NCBI GenBank assembly: GCA_001788795.1 | Contig: MFXH01000015.1 | Span: 1 to 36,937, forward strand | Source of the DNA: Candidatus Peregrinibacteria bacterium RIFOXYA2_FULL_41_18 | GTDB taxonomy: Bacteria; Patescibacteriota; Gracilibacteria; UBA1369; UBA12470 | DNA length: 36,937 nt | Direction of reading: 5' to 3' | Shown here: positions 15,719-23,569 of the stretch, one piece after another | How positions within the stretch are numbered: position 1 is the stretch's first letter | Layout: each line of letters starts with the position of its first letter | Made by a program: the position numbers and the translations under genes | Notes under the pieces: generated by a model | The model's input: the letters and a program-made list of their open reading frames with translations, nothing else | The model's database searches: none | What the model was told of the DNA's origin: nothing

Positions 15719-16378
15719 TTATCTTCCTTCTGTTGGTCTTACAGCTGGTCTTATGTTTGGTTCGTATTGTGGAGTAGCCCCTGTCGCTGGTCCTCTTGGT
15801 GCTGGCGTTGAAGCCTGAGGAGGAGTTGCAGGTCTTTGTGGGGAAGCTGCTACTGGAGGAGGTGTAGTAGTAGGTCGTGGAGTAGCCCCTGTCGCTGGTC
15901 CTCTTGGTGTTGGCGTTGAAGACTGAGGAGAAGTTGCAGGTCTTTGTGTGGAAGCTGCTACTAGAGGAGGTGTAGTAGTAGGTCGTGGAGTAGTAGCCCC
16001 TGTTGCTGGTCCTCTTGGTGCTGGCGTTGGAGACTGAGGAGGAGTTGCAGGTCTTTGTGGGGTTACTGTTATTGGTTGTTCTGTATTTTTTTTCTTGTGT
16101 CTTGGCTCTTCTTGTATCAATCCGAGTAATCTTAATCTTAAAGTTATTTGTTCTAGTAAAAAATTAAGACTATCTTGATCTAATAATCTTTGTGTTAACC
16201 ATTGCGTTGCATTTCTTTGTACATCTAATAGCGATTCATTGTCTAAGGCTTCAAGTCTTTGTCGTAGCGTATCGACATTTCTTTTTTGTGCCAAATCTCG
16301 AATTTTTCCAGTTATTTTGCTTCCGTCTCTTCCTAGGCTTTTTAAGTTTACTGTGCCCTGAGGTGTTGTTTCTGGCAT
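15719..16378 (-). CDS. Pro/Thr-rich tandem-repeat protein of unknown function
   Basis: I do not recognise this protein. Its N-terminal 100 residues are helical and charged (LRQRLEALDNESLLD, LTQRLLDQDSLNFLL, ITLRLRLLGLI). Its C-terminal half is a low-complexity Pro/Thr/Ala region made of about three copies of a 36-residue unit containing QRPATPPQSPTPAPRGPATGAT; the last copy is partial. There is no signal peptide or membrane segment, so it is probably cytoplasmic with a disordered tail. I place the start at the Met of MPETTPQG. The first possible ATG (16396) would leave only about 5 nt after the predicted transcription start, while 16378 gives the 20-nt leader seen for the neighbouring genes. 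It diverges from the 945-aa gene and the two share an interlocked promoter region, so they may be co-controlled. Confidence 0.65.
   Translation of the reverse strand: MPETTPQGTVNLKSLGRDGSKITGKIRDLAQKRNVDTLRQRLEALDNESLLDVQRNATQWLTQRLLDQDSLNFLLEQITLRLRLLGLIQEEPRHKKKNTEQPITVTPQRPATPPQSPTPAPRGPATGATTPRPTTTPPLVAASTQRPATSPQSSTPTPRGPATGATPRPTTTPPPVAASPQRPATPPQASTPAPRGPATGATPQYEPNIRPAVRPTEGR
15774..16062. repeat. 108-111 bp tandem repeat inside the Pro-rich gene
   Basis: The DNA motif starting GTAGCCCCTG recurs at 15774, 15882 and 15993, so the period is 108 then 111 bp (36 and 37 codons, the extra codon being one Thr). Copies are nearly identical at the DNA level with mostly isolated substitutions, which suggests recent duplication. 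The third copy is cut short near 16062. Confidence 0.9.
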
Positions 16379-16407
16379 ATGATTGATAATAAACAATTAG
16401 GTAATCG

Positions 16408-16437
16408 AATTTAGCTTGACATGGCAATGGTTGTCAA
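16408..16437 (-). promoter_or_regulatory. Candidate minus-strand promoter of the Pro/Thr-rich gene
   Basis: Minus strand: TTGACA (16432-16437), an 18-bp spacer and TAAATT (16408-16413). It overlaps the plus-strand promoter so fully that each -35 lies within the other's spacer. The -10 is only a moderate match. Confidence 0.4.
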
Positions 16438-16443
16438 TATAAA
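16416..16443 (+). promoter_or_regulatory. Sigma-70-type promoter of the 945-aa gene, with inverted repeat
   Basis: TTGACA (16416-16421), a 16-bp spacer and TATAAA (16438-16443), which predicts transcription from about 16450 and a leader of about 19 nt without a Shine-Dalgarno sequence. TTGACA and the downstream TGTCAA (16432-16437) form a 6-bp inverted repeat with a 10-bp centre, which could be either two divergent -35 boxes or an operator. Confidence 0.6.
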
Positions 16444-16468
16444 TTATTGCACTTTAAAGTAAATAACG

Positions 16469-19306
16469 ATGGTTGAGAGCAAGTCAGTTCTTGGAAGAGT
16501 TGGTGATTTTGATGTTGGAACTCTTAGTGGATACCCATTAATTAAACATGCTGTTTCCGGAAGACCTCTTGAGTTAGAGGAGGCCTGTTCGGTTTCCGAT
16601 GCGAGTGCGGCTTGTTTAGATGAAATGAGGCGCTCTATGGGTGCATTAATGTCTATTGGCCGTAGGGCACTTTCAAGGGTAGATCCTACTTTGTCGATAT
16701 TCGATTACTTACCTATTTCAAAAGATCAGTTAGATCTCTATGGAGATTCTAATCGGAGGTTATGCTGGGCTCCAACTGAATTTCTTGAGATGGGGCTATT
16801 GCCTTATGCTACAGATCCGGATCATGTAAGGTGTTTGGTTTGGGGGTATGTTCTCCACTGTGTAAAGGATAATATGGGAGATATTATGGCTCGTATTACT
16901 GGGTCGTCATCTATTACTCATCAGAGTCTATTATATGTTGTAGGGTCAATGAGTAGTTGTGGTTTATGGCAATCTCTGCATAGTTGCGGTAGAAACGGTT
17001 TGGCTCTTATGGGCTTTGTTGATGCATTGAGGCCGGATCAATTGGAGCCGTATGTAAATGAGACTTCTAGAGACGGTGCTTTTATGCTTATGGTTGATCC
17101 CACTATGGTTCCGCCGATGGCTACTAATTCTGAATTCGGTATGTTTCCTAATGTCGAGAGAAAAATCCCTGACGCGAAGAGGATGACTCCTCCAAAAATT
17201 GCTCGTTTATTGCAATTGCCCGGTTTAAGAGAACATATTGATAATGATCGATTTAAGTTTGTTCGAACTGTTGGTACGGATTTGGCTATTATTGCTGAGT
17301 ATTTCTGTGAAAATGATGATGTTGTTAATATGAATGCGGTTACGGTTGAAGATGTTAGAACGTGGTTGGTTTCGAAATTTAAAAAACACAATCCTAGTTT
17401 GAATGTTGCTCGTTATCAATTATTGAGGTTGCACGGTACTAGTTTTGAACGTGCTGGTGATTTTATTCAGCAGTATATTCTTGATTTGCATGAAAAAGAG
17501 CATCCTTGGTTATTTGAAGTTGCTGGCATCTCGAAAGCTGATTGCGTTGGTTATAATCCATTGTTTGTTCTATATTCTCGTGTTGCTTGTAATATTGAGT
17601 CGGTTCCCGAATCTCGCGTTGTTGAATTGGGGAGTGTTTTGCCTGGTCATGATTGGATTAATGTTTTTTGTGATGGTGATGAGAGCCCTTTGAATTTGCT
17701 TTCTCATATTGGTGAGGTTAGTAGTCGTGTTTCCGAAGTAAGTGTGTCCCAGATCCGTTGTGATGTTAATGATGTGCATGAATTTAATCGATCAGTATTG
17801 GGATTCCTATCTTCTTACGGGTTGAATGTTTGTGATAGATGGGTTGAACATCCTGGGTTTGAACTTTTAGATCCTATGGAAATTTCTAGGTATGCTAATG
17901 AGAATTCTGTGAATGCTTTTGATGAAATTCTCAAGGGTATTGTTACGCGTGTGAGTGAAATGTCTCCTCGTGAATTGTTGTGTTTTAAGCATGAAGTTGT
18001 CGATCGTTTGCCTGAACACAAGCGTGCGGATGCACAGGCTTTGATTACCGAACTTGCAGAAAGAATGGCTCTTAGTATTAGTTTTGATGATTTGGAGCCG
18101 GAAATCTTGATACAAGTTGCAAGAGGGCAATCTGTATTGCCGGCTGGGTCGATTTTGTTACCCGGTGATGTTCGATATGAAGAGCTAGTTGGTAAAGTTG
18201 CTATTGCTGATCGAATTGGGCCTTTGGCTGAGAGGGCTTTGTTGCAAAGACATCTTAGTGGTGTTCGCGGTGAACAGGATATTGTTTCATATCTTATGAG
18301 TCACAGAGATTCTATCCATCCTGCCGAATTGGTATTACCTTATCCTGATGCTCCGAATCGTGAGGTGATTCGTGAATTTGGTGATTCGCCTGATCTGTTG
18401 GCTTTGTTGCAGATGACAACGTTGCTTGTTTATCTCGGATATACTCCTGATCAAATTATGGCTGAAATTTCTGCTCAAGCACAATTATCTGTTGCTGGAT
18501 CGCATTCATCTTTGACAACTGTCGGTCTTGAGTGGGAACAGGTTGGCGCGTCGTCTGAAGGGCTAATTGTAGATCCTAAGGTGTTTCCTTGGTTATTTAA
18601 TGTTTTGCCTGCCGGCAATGATAAGAGCTCTAATGAACTAATGACGTCTCCTACACTTGGTGTTGCGATGCAGGGATTAATGATGTCTTTGGTAACAGAT
18701 CCCAGATTTGGTTTTATGCGTATGGATCGTTTGTTTGGACAAGCCGGGGCCTCTCCGAGAAGTTCATTGCATTTAAATATGGCTGTTCCTCGAGATTTGC
18801 CATTTGAGCATGGTGTTGTTGGAAGATTTATGTCTCCTCTAAATTTGGCTAGTTGGTTTATTCATGGATCAGGTGACGATGCTATATCGGGGTTTACAAG
18901 TAATAATGCTGGTGTTGTTAGAGGTTGGAGGGGTAGGTCTTTACTTGATGTACTTGGTGATAAGAGGCCTGATGCTAAAGTTGAATTGAAAAAACTTGCT
19001 ATTGAACCTGATGCTTCTCATTTGCGTGATATGGCACAGTTTCAAATGCTTGGTTCTGCTGGTATGCAGCGTATGAGGGAAGAAGCAAGATTACCTTTGT
19101 CTCCAAGTGAGAAAATTATGGCTGGGTTGTATGAATCCTTTTCTAGGGAGATTCGTTCTGTTGGAAGAGGTGGTGTCGAAGTTTCTCGTGAAGTTGTAGG
19201 TAGGTATGCATCACAAGTAGCTACGGAATTAGGTGTAACTTGTGGTGTCCAAAAGACATCAGGTATTGTTTTAACTGATCATCGAGGGGTTGTTGTTCCG
19301 AAGTAA
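16469..19306 (+). CDS. Large unrecognised protein with a possible amidoligase-like C-terminal domain
   Basis: I do not recognise this 945-residue protein by overall similarity. It has no signal peptide or membrane helix and appears soluble and cytoplasmic. The N-terminal 640 residues are mixed helix and strand with several Cys and His but no motif I can name. In the last third, four spaced motifs recall the GCS-like COOH-NH2 ligase (amidoligase) fold: GLEWE (E688, E690), NELMTSP (E723), SSLHLNM (H768, N770) and AKVELKKLAIEPDAS (E839), followed by helices. In that family the first acidic pair and later Glu/His bind Mg-ATP. Spacing is shorter than usual and the final Arg of the ELR motif is Lys here, so this is a hypothesis. 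The gene is monocistronic with its own promoter, and its end lies 3 bp from the convergent gpmI stop. A lineage-specific protein is likely. Confidence 0.7.
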   Translation: MVESKSVLGRVGDFDVGTLSGYPLIKHAVSGRPLELEEACSVSDASAACLDEMRRSMGALMSIGRRALSRVDPTLSIFDYLPISKDQLDLYGDSNRRLCWAPTEFLEMGLLPYATDPDHVRCLVWGYVLHCVKDNMGDIMARITGSSSITHQSLLYVVGSMSSCGLWQSLHSCGRNGLALMGFVDALRPDQLEPYVNETSRDGAFMLMVDPTMVPPMATNSEFGMFPNVERKIPDAKRMTPPKIARLLQLPGLREHIDNDRFKFVRTVGTDLAIIAEYFCENDDVVNMNAVTVEDVRTWLVSKFKKHNPSLNVARYQLLRLHGTSFERAGDFIQQYILDLHEKEHPWLFEVAGISKADCVGYNPLFVLYSRVACNIESVPESRVVELGSVLPGHDWINVFCDGDESPLNLLSHIGEVSSRVSEVSVSQIRCDVNDVHEFNRSVLGFLSSYGLNVCDRWVEHPGFELLDPMEISRYANENSVNAFDEILKGIVTRVSEMSPRELLCFKHEVVDRLPEHKRADAQALITELAERMALSISFDDLEPEILIQVARGQSVLPAGSILLPGDVRYEELVGKVAIADRIGPLAERALLQRHLSGVRGEQDIVSYLMSHRDSIHPAELVLPYPDAPNREVIREFGDSPDLLALLQMTTLLVYLGYTPDQIMAEISAQAQLSVAGSHSSLTTVGLEWEQVGASSEGLIVDPKVFPWLFNVLPAGNDKSSNELMTSPTLGVAMQGLMMSLVTDPRFGFMRMDRLFGQAGASPRSSLHLNMAVPRDLPFEHGVVGRFMSPLNLASWFIHGSGDDAISGFTSNNAGVVRGWRGRSLLDVLGDKRPDAKVELKKLAIEPDASHLRDMAQFQMLGSAGMQRMREEARLPLSPSEKIMAGLYESFSREIRSVGRGGVEVSREVVGRYASQVATELGVTCGVQKTSGIVLTDHRGVVVPK

Positions 19307-19309
19307 GGT

Positions 19310-20809
19310 TTAGATCAACCCACTTCCCATCTCCTTCGGCCTCTTTATCCCCATAATCTTCAGTACGGTTGGTGCGATTGCAGATAAGCCTTTTCCGCGT
19401 GCGAGCTTAAGTTTTTTATCCGATATAAGCGTGCATAAGACAGGGTTGAGCGAGTGTGCTGGATTTTCTGAGCCGTCTGGGTATTTTTTCTGTTCAGCAT
19501 TGCCGTGGTCTGCGGTCAGTATGATCGAGTATCCGTGTTTTTGTGCTTGAGGGATTAGTTCGTGCAAGCATTTATCCAAATGTTTGCAGCACTTGATTGT
19601 CGCTTCCAAATCACCTGAATGACCGACCAAGTCGGCGTTGGCATAGTTGAGAGCGATGAAGCCATATTTTTCGCGCTCGATTTCTGCAATGGCTTTGCGC
19701 GTGACCTCTGATGCGCTCATCTCCGGTTTTTCGGCATAAGATGCGACCTTTGGCGAAGGAATCATTATTCTGTCCTCGTATTTGTAAGGTGTTTTGATTT
19801 GTGAGTTGAAGAAGAATGTGACGTGCGCGTATTTTTCCGTTTCGGCGATGCGTAATTGTCGGATATGATTTTTGGCTAAAATTTCCCCGAGGTTGTGTTT
19901 GATGATAGGTGTATGAAAAGCAATTTCCGCCTTTTTGCTGTATTCGCCGAATGCTGTCATTTTCAGATTTTTAACCCCTTTTAGAAGTCTATCCGCTAAT
20001 TGGCGGGCGCGGTCCGTGCGGAAATTCCAGAAGATTACCGAATCTTTTTTCTTGATGAGTCCGTTTTTGTTTAAAATTATCGGCTTGATGTAGTAGTCGG
20101 TATCATCTCCTCGTTTATAAGCATTTTCTATTGCTGTTATCGGATCGGACTCTTGAAATCCTTCTCCTTCGGTCATCAATTTGTAAGCTTTTTCTGTGCG
20201 ATCCCAATTTGTGTCGCGGTCGAGCGCGTAATATCTTCCAACGATTGTTGCGATTGAGCCTGTTTTTAGCTTTGCGATTTGTTTTTGAACCTGTTGTAGA
20301 TATTTAGCAGCTGAGCGTTCAGGTACGTCTCGGCCGTCGGTTATTGCATGTATAAAAACTTTGTTCAACCCGTGGCGTTTAGCCAGTTGCAGACAGGCAA
20401 AAAGGTGGTTTATATGTGAGTGAACGCCTTCGTCCGAAATCATGCCGATCAAGTGAAGTGCCGATGAGTTTTTTTTCGCATTTGCGATAGATTTAATAAT
20501 CGCAGGGTTCTTGAAAAATTTGCCGTTTTTTATGTCGCGGTTTATGTGTTCCAGCGATTGAAACACAACTCTTCCGGCTCCCATTGTGAAATGGCCCACT
20601 TCACTTCCGCCCATTGAGTTTTTTGGTAGACCGACAGCTTCGCCGTTTGCTTTCAGAACTGTTGTCGGATATTTGCGGCGGAGAGATTTTTCATATTTCA
20701 TGCGTGCGAGCTCGATTGCATTCCCTCGTTTTTTTGCTTTGCGAGAGCCATCTTTGTCGTATCCGAATCCGTCGAGGATTATTAATAAAACTTTATTTGA
20801 TTTTTTCAT
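19310..20809 (-). CDS. gpmI: 2,3-bisphosphoglycerate-independent phosphoglycerate mutase
   Basis: The enzyme interconverts 3- and 2-phosphoglycerate in glycolysis using two Mn ions and a phosphoserine. The 499-residue protein has the alkaline-phosphatase-type metal Asp D13 (ILDGFGY), the catalytic Ser69 in GGSEVGH, HAITDGRDVP, the substrate motif GRYYALDRDTNWDRTEKAY, ANADLVGHSGD and TADHGNAE, so the full active site is present. Relative to the common form it carries a short basic insertion after DGFGY (KDGSRKAKKRGNAIE). It is the last gene of the glmS-to-gpmI operon and starts directly after the prepilin peptidase stop with no gap. It ends 3 bp from the convergent 945-aa gene, so no terminator fits between them. 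Pyruvate kinase lies upstream in the same operon, a glycolytic link. The identification is secure. Confidence 0.97.
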   Translation of the reverse strand: MKKSNKVLLIILDGFGYDKDGSRKAKKRGNAIELARMKYEKSLRRKYPTTVLKANGEAVGLPKNSMGGSEVGHFTMGAGRVVFQSLEHINRDIKNGKFFKNPAIIKSIANAKKNSSALHLIGMISDEGVHSHINHLFACLQLAKRHGLNKVFIHAITDGRDVPERSAAKYLQQVQKQIAKLKTGSIATIVGRYYALDRDTNWDRTEKAYKLMTEGEGFQESDPITAIENAYKRGDDTDYYIKPIILNKNGLIKKKDSVIFWNFRTDRARQLADRLLKGVKNLKMTAFGEYSKKAEIAFHTPIIKHNLGEILAKNHIRQLRIAETEKYAHVTFFFNSQIKTPYKYEDRIMIPSPKVASYAEKPEMSASEVTRKAIAEIEREKYGFIALNYANADLVGHSGDLEATIKCCKHLDKCLHELIPQAQKHGYSIILTADHGNAEQKKYPDGSENPAHSLNPVLCTLISDKKLKLARGKGLSAIAPTVLKIMGIKRPKEMGSGLI

Positions 20810-21562
20810 CTATATAAGTAAATTAAGATACCAATTTACGATTTTTTCTCCCATGAAAATTGTTATGAATGTTCCTGTTACAAGAAACGGTCCGAGTGCG
20901 ATTTGTTGGTTGAGATGTTTCTTTTTTGATGCGAGAAGTCCGATTGAAATTATAGATCCTATAACGTAGCTGATTACCAGTGCCGCGATTGTCATTTGCC
21001 AGCCCAGTAGAGCTCCCATAAGCGTTCCGATGCGGATATCACCCATGCCGACCCATTTGCCTTTTGAGATAATGATTTGGATTAAAAAGAATCCGGCTCC
21101 GATCGCGATTCCGATAAGTTTTGATTTCCAGTCTTCGGGTCCCAGAAGAAGTGCGAGGATTATGCTTGGTATTAAGATTATGTCTGATATTTCCAGATAT
21201 TTTAAATCATAAAAAAATGTAAATATCAGGGCGAAAGATATTGCGAGATAGAATAAAAATTGAGGGTAGGGGAATGTCAGATAAGTGATTGTGAAAATTA
21301 TTGCGGTTGAGAGTTCGATTGCAGGATAAATAATGCCGATTTTTTCTTTGCAAAATCTGCATTTGGCCTTGTTGATTATGTAGCTTATGATCGGAATTAA
21401 GTCGCGTGCGCGGAGAGTTTTTTTGCACCATGGGCAGTGCGATCTGCCGATGAACATTCCGCTTTCTTCGTCATGTATTCGCGGAATTAATACGGTCAAG
21501 AAACTTCCGAAAACAAGTCCGAGAACAAATATCAGAATTATGGGGAGGGTGCTATTCATCAA
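20810..21562 (-). CDS. pilD: Prepilin peptidase / N-methyltransferase (A24 family)
   Basis: This membrane aspartyl protease cleaves type IV prepilin leaders and methylates the new N-terminus. The 250-residue protein has the N-terminal methyltransferase-type segment FGSFLTVLIPRI with the zinc-type cysteines C43/C46 (HCPWC) and C68/C71 (CRFC). It also has the two catalytic Asp: D119 in FYDLKYLEISD and D175 in GMGDIRIG (consensus GxGDxxL). Eight membrane segments fit the family. The gene overlaps the TPR gene upstream by 11 bp and is followed at once by gpmI. It supports the presence of type IV pili or a related secretion system; the PilC-module protein at 1240-2724 is another hint. The full pilus operon is not in this window. 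Confidence 0.93.
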   Translation of the reverse strand: MMNSTLPIILIFVLGLVFGSFLTVLIPRIHDEESGMFIGRSHCPWCKKTLRARDLIPIISYIINKAKCRFCKEKIGIIYPAIELSTAIIFTITYLTFPYPQFLFYLAISFALIFTFFYDLKYLEISDIILIPSIILALLLGPEDWKSKLIGIAIGAGFFLIQIIISKGKWVGMGDIRIGTLMGALLGWQMTIAALVISYVIGSIISIGLLASKKKHLNQQIALGPFLVTGTFITIFMGEKIVNWYLNLLI

Positions 21563-23051
21563 TCCCTTGGTTTAACAGGTTGTTGAATTTTTGCGCGGCA
21601 AGTGCGCCGATCGAATCGTTTTGATCAAGGTTGTAAGCTTTTTTGTAATTCTCAAGCGCTTCCGACAGATCTCCTTGCAGTTCGTACATTGTTCCGAGAT
21701 TAAGATAAGCTGCTGCTAGATCAGGATCGATTTCGAGAGCTTTTTCTAGGTATTCTTCCGCGTTTTCATAATCTCCATCTTCAACATAAACCCATCCGAG
21801 CAGATTGTAGCTCATCGCTTCGTCAGGATTTGTAGTGATTGCTTGTCTTGCCAGTTCAAAAGCTTGAGCCATGTCGTTCAGTTGTTCCATGTTCAACCAG
21901 ATTGGGCGTATGAAGTAATTTACGTCCGTCGAATTAAGTTCAAGGATTTTTTCATAATTTCTTTCCGCTGCATCATAGTCTTGCTCGGTGAAATAAATCT
22001 CTGCGAGTTTTTGATAAACTTGTACTTGCGGTTCGAATCCGTAAAGCAGAGAAAGGTCTAGGTATTTGATTGCGTTGTCGTAATCGTCCAGCCCGTAATA
22101 TGCGAGGCTCAGGAAGTAGTTTGTTTCCGGTTTGGTGATGTCGAGTTCTATCGCTTCTTCGAAGGCGGATGCGGAGTCTTCATACTGTTCGAGATTGAGG
22201 TAGGCATATCCGAGAAGTATCCATGCGTCTCGATATGTCGGTGTTTCGCTAAGGACTTGATATAGCGTTGAGATTGCAAGTTCGTACTGTTCTGTATCTG
22301 TTGCGGCTTGTGCGAGAAGAGTGCGAAGGTGGTTCTCTTGTCCTCCTTGTTCCAATTCATATTCTGCATATGCTGTCAGGAATAACTGTGCGTTTGTTTT
22401 TAGTGTTTCATCTAGTGTTGTGTCGACGATAGACTGGAAATACTCTTCGCTTCTGTCGTATTCGCCATCATAGAAATAAAGCATTCCTTGATAGTATTTC
22501 AATTCGTTGCTTTCGGGATTGACTACGGAATCAACCGTCTGTCTTGCTTCGGTGAAATTGTTCAGATGCATATATGCCTGTGCAATTCCCGTTACGGCAG
22601 ATATATTGTTTGGACTTTTTTCAAGTGCTTTCTGAAAACTCAGAAGGGCTTTGTCATAGTCTTTTGTTGAAAGATGAGTATCTCCGATTAGTATGTAAGG
22701 CTCTGCTGAATTTGGGCTTGTTTTTGATGCTTGGGTAAATTCATTTACTGCGAGAGTGTAGTAGCCGTTTTCTCGAAGAAGTTTCCCCTTGTCGATATAT
22801 TCGGAATAAGTTGTTTCTGTTGCGACCTTGTTATCGGTTGAGTCTGTTTGATTTAATTCTTGCAGAGCGCTGGTTAGAAGATTTATGTCGGTTTGTTTCA
22901 CCAAAACAGTCGTTCCTATGATGGCGACTATAACTGCGATTAAAGTCAGAGATATTAGTATTGGTTTTTTGATGGCGGTTTTGTTATGTCGGTGCGAATT
23001 ATAGCAAGGAGTTTTATGAGGTGGGAGATATTTTTCATTGTTGGTTTGCAA
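21552..23051 (-). CDS. Membrane-anchored TPR-repeat protein
   Basis: The 499-residue protein has one N-terminal membrane segment (about 31-50, ISLTLIAVIVAIIGTTVLV) preceded by a basic, His-rich cytoplasmic tail, then about eleven tetratricopeptide repeats from residue 80 to the end. Typical units are AWILLGYAYLNLEQYEDSASAFEEA and AYLNLGTMYELQGDLSEALENYKKA, each split by a few residues. TPRs form a superhelix that binds other proteins, probably on the outer face of the membrane here. The start is a TTG 15 bp after ruvC; there is no ATG before the membrane segment, so the rare start is needed to keep the anchor. The 3' end overlaps prepilin peptidase by 11 bp. A scaffold role in the pilus or envelope is possible but is not shown by the sequence. 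Confidence 0.88.
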   Translation of the reverse strand: MQTNNEKYLPPHKTPCYNSHRHNKTAIKKPILISLTLIAVIVAIIGTTVLVKQTDINLLTSALQELNQTDSTDNKVATETTYSEYIDKGKLLRENGYYTLAVNEFTQASKTSPNSAEPYILIGDTHLSTKDYDKALLSFQKALEKSPNNISAVTGIAQAYMHLNNFTEARQTVDSVVNPESNELKYYQGMLYFYDGEYDRSEEYFQSIVDTTLDETLKTNAQLFLTAYAEYELEQGGQENHLRTLLAQAATDTEQYELAISTLYQVLSETPTYRDAWILLGYAYLNLEQYEDSASAFEEAIELDITKPETNYFLSLAYYGLDDYDNAIKYLDLSLLYGFEPQVQVYQKLAEIYFTEQDYDAAERNYEKILELNSTDVNYFIRPIWLNMEQLNDMAQAFELARQAITTNPDEAMSYNLLGWVYVEDGDYENAEEYLEKALEIDPDLAAAYLNLGTMYELQGDLSEALENYKKAYNLDQNDSIGALAAQKFNNLLNQGIDE

Positions 23052-23066
23052 AGAGGTGCGGATGTG

Positions 23067-23543
23067 TTATGAATTGCGTTTCATCTGCTGATGCGTTAGT
23101 GCGATTGCAATTGCATCCGCTGCATCATCAGGCTGAGGCAGTTCGTCTAATTTTAAGATCAGTTGAACCATCTTTTGTATTTGCAGTTTTTCAGCTTGTC
23201 CATTGCCTGTAATTGCTGATTTTATCTCAACTGGTTTGTATTCAGCTATTTCCACACCGAGTGATGCTAGTGTTGCGATTATTGCTCCGCGCGCTTGGGC
23301 GACTCCTATTCCGGTTTTGATATTTTTTACGAAAAAAAGTTCTTCGATCGCCGCGCAGTCCGGTTTGTATTTTTTGCAAATTGTTTTTATGTCGTTGCAG
23401 ATTTGTTTGAGCCGTTCTGGCGCCGAATCCGTTTTTAATGTTTGGATGATGCCGAAATCGAGGACGCCCTCTCCTTGTATTATTGCGAATCCGGTTGTGG
23501 CTGTTCCGGGGTCGATGCCGAGGATTCGTAAGTCGTTGGTCAT
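23067..23543 (-). CDS. ruvC: Holliday junction resolvase RuvC
   Basis: RuvC cuts four-way DNA junctions in recombination together with RuvAB. The 158-residue length is typical. The RNase H-fold acidic residues are all visible: D11 in GIDPGTATTG, E67 in AIEELFF and D140/D143 in DDAADAIAIALTH. The conserved VAQARGA helix and the NGQAEKLQIQKMV segment are present. It is in the glmS operon, 26 bp after pyk and 15 bp before the TPR gene. RuvA lies apart, at 32292-32858, so the usual ruvC-ruvA-ruvB cluster is split; ruvB is not in the window. The identification is secure. Confidence 0.97.
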   Translation of the reverse strand: MTNDLRILGIDPGTATTGFAIIQGEGVLDFGIIQTLKTDSAPERLKQICNDIKTICKKYKPDCAAIEELFFVKNIKTGIGVAQARGAIIATLASLGVEIAEYKPVEIKSAITGNGQAEKLQIQKMVQLILKLDELPQPDDAADAIAIALTHQQMKRNS

Positions 23544-23569
23544 AGTATGTTGCAGGTGGCGGATGGCAC

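Noticed and set aside
22998-23006. Perfect extended -10 (TGCTATAAT, minus strand) inside the TPR gene start
   Set aside because: Transcription from it would begin about 20 codons into the gene, and no usable start codon precedes the membrane segment; there is no -35. It is probably chance, or the TTG start needs experimental proof.
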